A stretch of 64,000 bases of DNA from Butyrivibrio sp. AE3009 (lineage in GTDB: Bacteria; Bacillota; Clostridia; Lachnospirales; Lachnospiraceae): contig NZ_ATVS01000014.1 of the NCBI RefSeq assembly GCF_000420845.1, forward strand, positions 1-64,000, read 5' to 3'. The translations under genes were made by a program, and so were the position numbers. The notes under the pieces were generated by a model. It was not told the origin of the DNA. It ran no database searches and saw only the letters and a list, made by a program, of their open reading frames with translations. This document shows positions 1 to 7,615 of the stretch, piece by piece (position 1 is the stretch's first letter; each line of letters begins with the position of its first letter).

Positions 1-423
1 ATTGCAGATATCAATCATCCCGCTGTAAGAGAGGCAATACGAAGCAATCCTTTTCTTTTAGATCTTTATAAGGACGTTGCCAAGTTTTCAGAGAATCATG
101 AGGTTAGAAAAATGATAACTAATGAAGAACTTGAAATGCTTACCATAAATAGTTATAAGCATCAATTCAGAGAAGAAGGCCTCGCCGAAGGACGTGAAGC
201 CGGTCTTGCTGAGGGTCGTACAGAAGGCCGTGCAGAAGGCCGTGCAGAAGGCCGTGCAGAAGGCCGTGCAGAAGGCCGTGCAGAAGGTGAAAGCCATATA
301 AGTCTTGTATACAAATGGCTCCTTGATTCAGGACGCAATTCCGACATGGTAAAAGCCCTTGATGATCCTACGTTCAGAGAACAGATCTGTAAAGAATACG
401 ACGAAGCAAACAAGCAAACCTAA
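1..423 (+). CDS. Rpn/PD-(D/E)XK-like transposase-family protein, C-terminal part (5' end outside window)
   Basis: The reading frame is open from base 1 and the first ATG is at 112, so the gene starts upstream of the window. What is visible is a helical region, then a run of Glu-Gly-Arg-Ala repeats (EGRAEGRAEGRA type), then a short closing domain ending in EANKQT. Long EEGREEG-type tracts followed by a small helical tail are typical of the Rpn family of recombination-promoting nucleases/putative transposases, whose nuclease core lies in the N-terminal part not seen here. The family call is an inference from the tail alone. The repeat is encoded by near-identical 12-bp units, so copy number may vary. 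A clear intrinsic terminator follows 13 bases after the stop. Confidence 0.5.
   Translation: MADINHPAVREAIRSNPFLLDLYKDVAKFSENHEVRKMITNEELEMLTINSYKHQFREEGLAEGREAGLAEGRTEGRAEGRAEGRAEGRAEGRAEGESHISLVYKWLLDSGRNSDMVKALDDPTFREQICKEYDEANKQT
217..288 (+). repeat. 12-bp in-frame minisatellite (six units)
   Basis: Six tandem units of CGTGCAGAAGGC: four identical units at 229-276, flanked by one with a single change at 217-228 and one at 277-288. More degenerate copies precede it from about 176. Each unit codes for four residues (Arg-Ala-Glu-Gly), so unit gain or loss keeps the frame. Confidence 0.9.
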
Positions 424-435
424 GCATTTTCATAT

Positions 436-466
436 GCCTCGACTCCTTGAGTCGAGGCTTTTTCTA
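436..466 (+). terminator. Intrinsic terminator of the Rpn-like gene
   Basis: A perfect 10-bp stem (GCCTCGACTC / GAGTCGAGGC) with a 3-base loop, followed by a T-rich run. Confidence 0.9.
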
Positions 467-497
467 TCTTCATAAAATCTCCTCTCTCCCCCAAACC

Positions 498-820
498 AGC
501 ATGGACATGGTGTGGATAAATCCGACATCACTTTGATTACACTACAACACCTTAACGATTATTTAAATTTAATATTCCCACTTGTCAATATCTCAAACGG
601 GAAACATTTTTGTTTGTTTCTAATATCCGTACACAGCTCCATTAGAAGAAACTACGCAAGGCGGTCCATGAAAATGTTCGTAAAATTCATCGATTTCGGT
701 TCTATGGAAATGAGACCTATGAAATGCGAGTGCCTATGCACGACCATTTCATGCCCAGGGCTCATTGCAATGCCCAGAACCGTGAGATGCATTTTTATGA
801 ATATTTCCAGGAACCGCCCT
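498..820. repeat. Foldback repeat, copy 1 of a tandem pair
   Basis: A 323-bp unit repeated at 853-1178 with a period of 355 bp and high identity. The second half (661-818) is a long imperfect inverted repeat centred near 735: outer arms GCGGTCC/GGAACCGC, middle arms around 673-685 and 793-805, and a tip with ATGAAATG/CATTTCAT and GTGC/GCAC. Small forward ORFs in it are not conserved in frame between copies, so it is treated as non-coding. No transposase was seen. Confidence 0.85.
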
Positions 821-852
821 GCACATCTAAACTTCCCCCCTTCATAAAAAGT

Positions 853-1178
853 AGCATGGACATGGTGTGGATAAATCCGACATCACTTTGATTACATTAC
901 ACCACCTTAACGATTATTAAAATTTTAATATTCCCACTTGTCAATATCTCAAACGGGGAAACATTTTTGTTTGTTTCTAATATCCGTACACAGCTCCATT
1001 AGAAGAAACTACGCAAGGCGGTCCATGAAAATATTCGTAAAAATTCATCGATTTCGGTTCTATGGAAATGAGACCTATGAAATGCGAGTGCCTTATGCAC
1101 GACCATTTCATGCCCAGGACTCATTGCAATGCCCAGAACCGTGAGATGCATTTTTACGAATATTTCAGTAACCGCCCT
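853..1178. repeat. Foldback repeat, copy 2 of a tandem pair
   Basis: Second copy of the unit at 498-820. Its inverted-repeat half spans 1018-1176. Arms 1030-1042 and 1152-1164 are perfectly complementary (AATATTCGTAAAA / TTTTACGAATATT), whereas the same arms in copy 1 contain two G-U pairs. Single-base indels relative to copy 1 rule out a conserved protein. Together the two copies fill most of the 840-base gap between the first gene and flgE; nothing else was recognised in that gap except the flgE terminator. Confidence 0.85.
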
Positions 1179-1222
1179 TCATAATCCCCCATGGAGCGTC
1201 CGGGTATCCACCAACACAAAAA

Positions 1223-1249
1223 TTCCCCGCTGCCATAGACAACGGGGAA
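1223..1249 (-). terminator. Intrinsic terminator of the flagellar operon after flgE
   Basis: On the minus strand TTCCCCG and CGGGGAA pair around a 13-base loop, followed by TTTTTGTG. It lies 13 bases beyond the flgE stop. Confidence 0.85.
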
Positions 1250-1261
1250 CCAAAATCTTAA

Positions 1262-4200
1262 TTATCTCTTAAGGTTTGTAAGCTCCTCAAGAAGTGTGTC
1301 GGATACGGTGATAATACGGCTATTGGCCTGGAATCCACGCTGTGTCGTAATCATCTCCGTAAACTGTGACGACAGATCCACATTAGACATCTCCAAAACA
1401 CCCGTACTCATATAACCACCATCAGTTGTAATATCCTGAATAGTTGCCTCACCTGAGTTAAGTGATGACTTATACAGGTTATCTCCTTCCTTGGTAAGAC
1501 CTGAAGCATTAGCAAACTCAGCAGATGCAATCTGTCCAAGAAGCTTAGTCTGTCCATTTGAATAGGTTGCAAAGATCTGTCCGTCTGTAGAAACTGTAAC
1601 ACCATTCATCTCACCTACCGCACGTCCGGTATTAAGAGACTTCTTGTCACCCTTAACAGCCTTGATCGTAGCTGAACCATTGGTGTTGTAGTTGGTTACT
1701 GTTGAGAAATCAAGCTCGATGGTACCTTCTTTTGCAATCTCATCCTTATCATTCTCATTCTTAACCTGGAAACCAAAGGCTTCGTTTCCTTCATAGAACA
1801 CTCTGTCCTCTGCGAAATACATGCTAACCTTCTGGTTATCTGTATTTCCGTTAGCAGAAATGATCTTACCTGTTGCTGAATCGAACAGAAGTCTTACTGT
1901 CTGAGAACCTGTTGAAAGTCTGATACTTCCGTCTGTAGGATCGATCTTATATGTACCGTCTGTACCATACTGTCTTGCGTCGCTATCGGATAATCCATAT
2001 ACATCCCTAAGAACTCCGGCGTATCTGGTTGTTCCTGTTGAAAGGAGATCCTTGATATTTCCTGAGATCGGGATAGTTGCATCTGTTCCGTCGAGGTTTT
2101 TATACTTACTTGTTCTGTTCTTATTCTTTACCTGATATCCATCAGATGCATTTCCGTCTGTGTAGTAATTGTTTGTATCGATGCTTATAGGATCTGAGGG
2201 CTTGGAATAAGAAACTGAAAGCTGTGATGCATTGATCTTAACGTTATAGTTGATACCTGCATCAGAATATTCGCTCTTATCAAGGTTGAAAACTGTCTGA
2301 AGCATGTCTTCATCAAATTTGCTTATATCAGCTTCAGTCTCATTGAAGTAATAGCCGTAATCTCCGGCTGCGCTTGTGTTCCAGAGGATGTAGTTGGGAA
2401 CATCAAGTGAATAACCGTTAGTTGTTGCTGTAGTTACAGGATTAAGGTTGAAGGACTTGGTGATCTTATCAGCTTCTGTGTAAGCTCTGGTAACTATTGT
2501 CGTAGGTGTTCCTGTTAAGTTCTCAAGCTTGAAATTTTCTGCATCGCTGCCGTATTCAGCTTTTAAATCCTGAAGAAACTTGGTTGCTGCGATTACATTT
2601 TTTTCTTCCTGACTTCCCGGTGTAATTGTATTTCCGGTCTTATAACTATTCAGGTTGGTCTGCATTGTAGTGATTGAATACTCTTCGTCTTCAGATATTG
2701 AAGAACCATTTATAGCATCGAGGGCAGTCTTGATAACTGTAATATTGTAAGGATATGTACCAGGTGCATAGGGTGTTCCGTCTACAGTGTACTGTTCAGT
2801 AGTATCCAGATCTTTTATTGTATGATCGTCAGGATCAGCTGTCTTTGACAATGTGGCTTCTCCTGCAGGAAGATATTCAATGTTGAGGGTCTTTCCATCA
2901 AATGAATACTTAAGTCCTGAGGTTACATCAGCGGGAAGAACATCCTCGAGTCCGCTAAACTGAGTCTTATATGCAAGAAGTGTGTTACTTGTGGTATTTG
3001 TAAGGCTCTTTTTTGTCTCAAGTGCGAGCTTGTTATAGAATGTGATCTTATCACTTGTTGAGCCATGCTCAAACTCGTAGTTGTAAGCTGCTGTTGCATA
3101 TGCGGAAACATCGGGATTAAATACTTTGCTCAGAGTCTTCTTGGAAAGATCTGCTGCTGATTCGGGAGCTTCTGTCTCAGGAATGGCACTGTAGATCACA
3201 GTATCGTTAGGGTCATTGGGAATATAGTAATTAGCCTTGGCATTTACATTGCTCTTATACTGGAAATTTGCGTTAGCGTATGCGTAATCATCCTGCCAGT
3301 TCCTGGTAATTGTAATGGATCCGTCAGAAGCAATGCTGTAGGTTGAAGTTGTTGAAATTCCCGAGAACTTAGCCTTATCTTCAGTTGTCGAAGGATTAAG
3401 GAGCTGCTTGTCTGTTATTCCGTAGCAGGTCTCAAGAAGTCCTGCATACTCTTTTTTACTATAAGTTGTTGATAAGATATCTTTCAGCTGACCCGTCTGA
3501 GGAACAAATGCTTCGTTGAAAAGAGCTGATCCTGAAGGCAGGTAAACAGTTGTCTCTTCTGTTGTATTATCAGTCTCAACTTCGTATTTTTCCTTGTTAA
3601 AAGCCTTAATATCGTTATCTGTAGTCTCAACGCTTCCGAATTTTACTGATGCAAGTCTTTCATCACCGATGGAAGTTCCGTTGGAATCAAGGATGTCCAT
3701 CAGCTGAATTGAAAACATGTGATCGTTAGGATCCTCTGTATCTTTAACGTTGAATTTTGCTGTGTAGAGATAGCCCTTGTTGTCGTAGAACTCAAGAGTT
3801 ACTGTCTTTCCTTCGTCTGAATTGATGTTCTTGTCGTTGTCATCAAGGTTTCCACTGAAAAGTCCCTGAGTTGTTGATGCAGGGCTATAGGTTGTATTGT
3901 TGGCGCTCATGATCTGAAGATTTGAGAGCTCGCCGTTTTTATTGATTGTGATCTCACCTGTCTCAGGATCTTCAACTGCATTCCAGCCCATTACGAAATA
4001 ACCGTTTGACTGCATTGCCAGGTTGCCGGCACCGTCAATGTAGAAGGAACCGTCACGGGTGTAGAGGTTTTCTTTACCGTTATTTACTACGAAGAAAGCC
4101 TTACCGGTGATCATGATATCAAAGGGGTTATTTGTTGTCTGGGTTGCACCCTGGGATTCGATTGCGGTGTTGATAGCACCTGATTTTGCACCAAGACCAA

Positions 4201-4399
4201 TCTGGCGGGCATTCACACCACCCTTTGTAAGGGTTGCGCCGGATGCTGACTGTGTGGTCTGATACATAAGGTCTGAGAAAGTGATAGACTGTGATTTAAA
4301 AGATGTGGTGTTAACATTGGCAATGTTGTTACCGATAACGTCCATCTTAGTCTGGTGGGTCTTAAGTCCTGCTACACCAGAATAAAGTGATCTCATCAT
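1262..4399 (-). CDS. flgE: Flagellar hook protein FlgE, unusually large (1045 aa)
   Basis: Forms the extracellular flagellar hook. The N-terminus (MMRSLYSGVAGLKTHQTKMD) and the VIGNNIANVNTTSFK motif are the rod/hook signature. The C-terminus (LSSQFTEMITTQRGFQANSR, then SDTLLEELTNLKR) is the matching C-terminal coiled-coil region. Hook proteins of about 400-500 residues are common. Here roughly 600 extra residues of Thr/Asn/Tyr-rich sequence sit between the conserved ends as surface-exposed insertion domains. Two insertion segments resemble each other (KDILSTTYS...YAGLLETCYGITD and KDLLSTGTT...YAGVLRDVYGLSD), suggesting internal domain duplication. The start ATG at 4399 has GGAGG ten bases upstream; an ATG follows directly. 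It is the last gene of the fliK-flgD-flgX-flgE unit. Confidence 0.93.
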   Translation of the reverse strand: MMRSLYSGVAGLKTHQTKMDVIGNNIANVNTTSFKSQSITFSDLMYQTTQSASGATLTKGGVNARQIGLGAKSGAINTAIESQGATQTTNNPFDIMITGKAFFVVNNGKENLYTRDGSFYIDGAGNLAMQSNGYFVMGWNAVEDPETGEITINKNGELSNLQIMSANNTTYSPASTTQGLFSGNLDDNDKNINSDEGKTVTLEFYDNKGYLYTAKFNVKDTEDPNDHMFSIQLMDILDSNGTSIGDERLASVKFGSVETTDNDIKAFNKEKYEVETDNTTEETTVYLPSGSALFNEAFVPQTGQLKDILSTTYSKKEYAGLLETCYGITDKQLLNPSTTEDKAKFSGISTTSTYSIASDGSITITRNWQDDYAYANANFQYKSNVNAKANYYIPNDPNDTVIYSAIPETEAPESAADLSKKTLSKVFNPDVSAYATAAYNYEFEHGSTSDKITFYNKLALETKKSLTNTTSNTLLAYKTQFSGLEDVLPADVTSGLKYSFDGKTLNIEYLPAGEATLSKTADPDDHTIKDLDTTEQYTVDGTPYAPGTYPYNITVIKTALDAINGSSISEDEEYSITTMQTNLNSYKTGNTITPGSQEEKNVIAATKFLQDLKAEYGSDAENFKLENLTGTPTTIVTRAYTEADKITKSFNLNPVTTATTNGYSLDVPNYILWNTSAAGDYGYYFNETEADISKFDEDMLQTVFNLDKSEYSDAGINYNVKINASQLSVSYSKPSDPISIDTNNYYTDGNASDGYQVKNKNRTSKYKNLDGTDATIPISGNIKDLLSTGTTRYAGVLRDVYGLSDSDARQYGTDGTYKIDPTDGSIRLSTGSQTVRLLFDSATGKIISANGNTDNQKVSMYFAEDRVFYEGNEAFGFQVKNENDKDEIAKEGTIELDFSTVTNYNTNGSATIKAVKGDKKSLNTGRAVGEMNGVTVSTDGQIFATYSNGQTKLLGQIASAEFANASGLTKEGDNLYKSSLNSGEATIQDITTDGGYMSTGVLEMSNVDLSSQFTEMITTQRGFQANSRIITVSDTLLEELTNLKR

Positions 4400-4463
4400 A
4401 AGGCAGTGTCCTCCATCAAATATGAAACGATCTTGCGATTGATTTTGGACGAATGCGTGAATT

Positions 4464-4561
4464 GCTTAGATTAAGATGCTACCATCTGTCAGTCAGGTAG
4501 CTGAGATTTCCTAACACCGGCAGGAACTTCTGCCTTTCCGGTCCTTCGGGCCAATCTGCTT
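4464..4561 (-). promoter_or_regulatory. Candidate structured leader RNA upstream of flgE
   Basis: The 160-base gap before flgE, inside an otherwise tight operon, can fold on the minus strand into three hairpins enclosed by a short AGATT/AATCT helix. The hairpins are GGCC..GGACC, GGCAG/CTGCC (4519-4534), and GCTACC/GGTAGC (4478-4501) with an inner CTG/CAG pair. It is about 65 bases upstream of the flgE start. I do not recognise it as a known riboswitch; it does not show the c-di-GMP-I core. Confidence 0.4.
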
Positions 4562-4991
4562 AAACAATCACTGCACCGTCTATATTCGTAAATATGTTAT
4601 TTTTAGTCTCTGTCTGGTCCATTGCTGTAACCACTGTGTGGTTTGGCACGTTCACTATAAAAGCCAGCTGGTCCACAAGAATGAGCGAATCTTTGATGCC
4701 CTTCTGTGATGCCTCTATAGTTCCCTGGTTAAGTCTGTCCATCTGATCCTTCGTCAGAACTATCTCTCTGTCGTTAAGTCTGTTTGCTGCGTGCTTGGAA
4801 AACTTTAACTCTCCCGTGCTGATATTATTATCGGCATTTTCCCGCACTTTATTTAGGATAGATGCAAAAGAATTTTCACCTACCGGAAGGTTTTGCTGCG
4901 TATTCTTTTTCTCTGCTCCCGTGACAGAACCGGTCTTGATCTGATCCTGGACCTGTCCGATGGACATAAAGCGATGATCATCTATAGTCAT
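4560..4991 (-). CDS. Flagellar operon protein (TIGR02530-type)
   Basis: A 143-residue protein that matches the small family found next to flgD/flgE in Firmicutes flagellar operons. The family hallmark, a LKFSKHAANRLNDREI segment, is at about residues 62-77, followed by a conserved region ending in the NNIFTNIDGAVIV tail. The N-terminal third is polar and probably disordered. No catalytic motif is visible and the molecular role is not established; hook or capping assembly is likely from context. It starts at ATG 4991 with GGAGG upstream, 39 bases after flgD, and is separated from flgE by the long leader. Confidence 0.85.
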   Translation of the reverse strand: MTIDDHRFMSIGQVQDQIKTGSVTGAEKKNTQQNLPVGENSFASILNKVRENADNNISTGELKFSKHAANRLNDREIVLTKDQMDRLNQGTIEASQKGIKDSLILVDQLAFIVNVPNHTVVTAMDQTETKNNIFTNIDGAVIV

Positions 4992-5030
4992 CTGTTTTTT
5001 CCTCCATCGTTAATAGTTGTTTAAAGCGTA

Positions 5031-5711
5031 TTATTCCTCTATCTTGAAGCTCCTGTAATCGTCTCCTCTGATCTCATCAATACGTGCTACATACTGCTTC
5101 AGAGCTGTTAAGTAGTTAGGATTCATCATGTTGCGTGCCTTCTCACCCATGAGATTCATGTAGTAGTTGTACATGGTATCAATTGTAAGGCCATGCTCTT
5201 CGTCACTGATCTCATCCAGGTTGGAAGGAAGCTTGTCGATAGCCTTCTGGAAATCTTCAACAGCCTTGATCGCATCTGTGTAATCCGTATCAAGTACTTC
5301 CGTAACATCATCGATTGAATAATTGGTACCGTTGATGTTAAGGTATGCCTTGTTTCCGCTGAAGGTAACGTAATCTACAACGCCCTCAACCTGAGTGGAC
5401 TCACCGGTATCGGCATTGGTCTGGGTGATCCTTACGGTCTTTCCTACCATCTCAGATGCTCTTGAAAGGCTCATGGCGTTGGCCATGTTGCTGAGCTGCT
5501 CAACCTGAGTAAAAGTAGCGTACTGATTGATGTATTCCGTGTTGGATGTAGGCTCAAGAGGATCCTGATACTTCATCTGTGCTACCAAAATCTGCAAAAA
5601 AGAATCCTTATCATAGCCGGTAGGCATAACGTTTTTATTCTTAGTAGAATTATCGAGATTTTGGACTTCGCCATTCTTAATAATTGCACTTACTGAATTT
5701 TGATCTGCCAT
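5031..5711 (-). CDS. flgD: Flagellar hook assembly (capping) protein FlgD
   Basis: Scaffold that caps the growing hook and is discarded when the hook is complete. The diagnostic N-terminal segment DSFLQILVAQMKYQDPLEP, followed by NTEYINQYATFTQVEQLSNM, is present at about residues 32-75, and a conserved GKTV motif follows. The C-terminal half is shorter and more acidic than in enteric FlgD, as is common in Clostridia. I start at ATG 5711 (MADQNSV), which has AAGGTG six bases upstream; a GTG nine bases earlier would overlap that ribosome site. The gene sits directly after fliK with a hairpin in the gap. Confidence 0.93.
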   Translation of the reverse strand: MADQNSVSAIIKNGEVQNLDNSTKNKNVMPTGYDKDSFLQILVAQMKYQDPLEPTSNTEYINQYATFTQVEQLSNMANAMSLSRASEMVGKTVRITQTNADTGESTQVEGVVDYVTFSGNKAYLNINGTNYSIDDVTEVLDTDYTDAIKAVEDFQKAIDKLPSNLDEISDEEHGLTIDTMYNYYMNLMGEKARNMMNPNYLTALKQYVARIDEIRGDDYRSFKIEE

Positions 5712-5733
5712 ATCTTTCACCTTTTTTCTTTAT

Positions 5734-5765
5734 GCAGGAAAGAGCTTGTTACGGCTCCTTCCTGC
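5734..5765 (-). other. Hairpin in the fliK-flgD gap
   Basis: GCAGGAA-G-GAGC pairs with GCTC-T-TTCCTGC around an 8-base loop. There is no T-run after it on the minus strand, so it is more likely an RNA stability or processing element than a terminator. Confidence 0.5.
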
Positions 5766-5776
5766 GATTTTAACTG

Positions 5777-7288
5777 TTATGCACTGAAGTCGACTGAGTT
5801 TCCGTTCATTGCCATCATCTGAGCTGCGATTCTCTCTGCTTCCGACATTTCTTCCTCTTCAGCTTCGCCGATCTCCGTCAGGTTAATTCTGCGAAGACCC
5901 TTTTTACCACTCTTGGTATTTTCCTCAGGTTCGTTACCTCGGTCCTGCTGCTGAAGGTTCTGTTCAAAAGCGTGTGATGCGATCGTAACTTCAATTGATG
6001 TTACCTTAATTCCCGCTTCGTCGAACTTCTGCTGAAGCTGTGTCATCTGAGCTTCAACCGCCTCTTTTACAATTTGGTTCTGTGCTGTAAACTTGGCTAC
6101 GATTCCTTCCTTGGAACTGGTGAGCATGATGTTCACATTTCCAAGAGATGCGGGATGGAGTGAGAGCTCCATTGTGGTCTTATCCTCTGTTGCCATGATT
6201 GATATCTTTTCCGTAAGCTGTCTTACGATATTCTCCATCTGAGCTCTGTCCGTGTAAGAAAGAGCTCCCGTAGCCTGTACATCTACCGCTTCTGTTATGT
6301 TGTTTACAATCTGGTTAAAAAGATTTGCAGATTCAGATCCGCTTTGGAAATTCTGCTTACCGCTGTCAGTGCTGCTCTTCTGAGTGCTTACTACTGTAGC
6401 GATTTCTCTTTCCTCTGTGGTCTGTATATCTTTGAATCCCTCAGACTGTGATGCTTTGGTTTCTTTGTTATCTGTAATGGGTTTTGGATCAAGGTCCACT
6501 TTCTTGTGCGCTGTTTCTATGAGTTCCTCATCTACTTTGTTGGAAGAATCCACATGAGATTCGAAAGTCTCTTTGAAAGTCGGATCCTTAACAACTTCTC
6601 CAAAATCCTCTTCTGATAGGTCGAACTCATTCATAAGTTCGCTCTTCATACCTTCCGCACCCTCCATGAGGTCCTGCAGTGAAGTATATATATCAGAATC
6701 TGTTATGAGGTCCAGGGCTTGTTCCTGACCGCCTGCTGCTGTAACCACCTGCTGTAGATTCTCTGTACTTAACAGATCTACAAAGGTTAATCCCAGAAGC
6801 TCCATTACGTTTATCAGCTCTTCTTCCGAGATATCAAGCACATCGGTAATCTCTTCAGCGAGTTCTTCTCCTGCCTTCTCAAGCGCTTCTTTTAAGTCGT
6901 CTCCGGGTTCAGCCTTATCTTCCTTCTGAATATTGCCCTTACCATCTTTTGTAGTCTCTGTGTTTTGTACCTGTTTGTTATCGTCTTTAACTACAGTCTT
7001 CTTGTAATCATTATTAAGAGCTTTATCAGTTGTATCAGTCTTAGTCTGCGTAGTTTCCTTTACTTGAACATTCTGCTTGGTATTATCCTGTGAGATATAG
7101 ACTTCTTTAGCCGTATCCCTTGATCTGTTCTGAATAACCACATCCGATATCTGGTTCAGGATTTTGTCAAAACTTGCAGCTGCCTTATCGGCATTGTTCT
7201 TCTGACTGATATTTACGGAAGAATTGGTGGCAGCCCCGGTCATGTAGGTCGTGATCATAGCACCTACATTCGTAGCTGTACTACCCAT
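5777..7288 (-). CDS. fliK: Flagellar hook-length control protein FliK
   Basis: Molecular ruler that sets hook length and triggers the export switch. The C-terminal Flg_hook domain is recognisable at about residues 345-440, with MELSLHPASLGNVNIMLTSS and FTAQNQIVKEAVEAQMTQLQ. The first 330 residues are polar, rich in Glu, Thr, Lys and Gln, and low in hydrophobics, as expected of the extended ruler region. The start is ATG 7288 (MGSTATNVG) with AGGAGG seven bases upstream; an open frame continues 35 codons further but lacks this ribosome site. A sigma-28-type promoter lies about 85 bases upstream, so fliK probably opens a separate transcript with flgD, the flagellar operon protein and flgE. Confidence 0.92.
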   Translation of the reverse strand: MGSTATNVGAMITTYMTGAATNSSVNISQKNNADKAAASFDKILNQISDVVIQNRSRDTAKEVYISQDNTKQNVQVKETTQTKTDTTDKALNNDYKKTVVKDDNKQVQNTETTKDGKGNIQKEDKAEPGDDLKEALEKAGEELAEEITDVLDISEEELINVMELLGLTFVDLLSTENLQQVVTAAGGQEQALDLITDSDIYTSLQDLMEGAEGMKSELMNEFDLSEEDFGEVVKDPTFKETFESHVDSSNKVDEELIETAHKKVDLDPKPITDNKETKASQSEGFKDIQTTEEREIATVVSTQKSSTDSGKQNFQSGSESANLFNQIVNNITEAVDVQATGALSYTDRAQMENIVRQLTEKISIMATEDKTTMELSLHPASLGNVNIMLTSSKEGIVAKFTAQNQIVKEAVEAQMTQLQQKFDEAGIKVTSIEVTIASHAFEQNLQQQDRGNEPEENTKSGKKGLRRINLTEIGEAEEEEMSEAERIAAQMMAMNGNSVDFSA

Positions 7289-7373
7289 TCTGTTTCCTCC
7301 TTTTTTCAAGGTGCAGGAACTTTTCTGTATATCCAGCTTATACACATACTCAGTCCATAATTCTTCACTCAAT

Positions 7374-7400
7374 ATATCGGCTAAAATCCCCAATACTTAA
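7374..7400 (-). promoter_or_regulatory. Sigma-28 (SigD/FliA) type promoter before fliK
   Basis: On the minus strand TTAAG (-35, at 7400-7396) is followed after 14 bases by GCCGATAT (7381-7374). The -10 element is a perfect match to the motility sigma factor consensus, and TAA(A/G) at this spacing fits the -35 box. The predicted transcript starts about 80 bases before the fliK ATG. Confidence 0.75.
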
Positions 7401-7568
7401 CCTCTCTCGCCCCTAAATTTCCCTCCTCAAATTTTCGCATTTTTCCTATATAAACCATACTCTTCCTCATACTGATTACTATCTTCATCCATATTCCTAC
7501 CATCCTAATTCCCCTCCTCATCTCAAACCTCATATCTATACTCAATAAAAAGTCCACTAATTGAGAAA

Positions 7569-7595
7569 GGGGCAGACCCGGTAAAGGTCTGCCCC
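7569..7595 (-). terminator. Terminator after the GH16 glucanase gene
   Basis: GGGGCAGACC and GGTCTGCCCC form a 10-bp stem around CGGTAAA. On the minus strand it is followed by TTTCTC. It is 21 bases beyond the stop. Confidence 0.75.
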
Positions 7596-7615
7596 AAAGG
7601 GGGGTATATGAAAAA

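Noticed and set aside
217..288. CRISPR array
   Set aside because: The units are 12 bp, contiguous without spacers and in frame with a coding sequence.
512..1144. Two similar small plus-strand ORFs in the repeated region (512-847 and 938-1144)
   Set aside because: Single-base indels between the copies shift the frame, no ribosome sites precede them, and the DNA is dominated by an inverted repeat. They are better explained as non-coding.
4464..4561. Cyclic-di-GMP class I riboswitch before flgE
   Set aside because: The conserved core (CACGCA..GCAAA and the tetraloop-receptor arrangement) is not present; only generic hairpins can be drawn.
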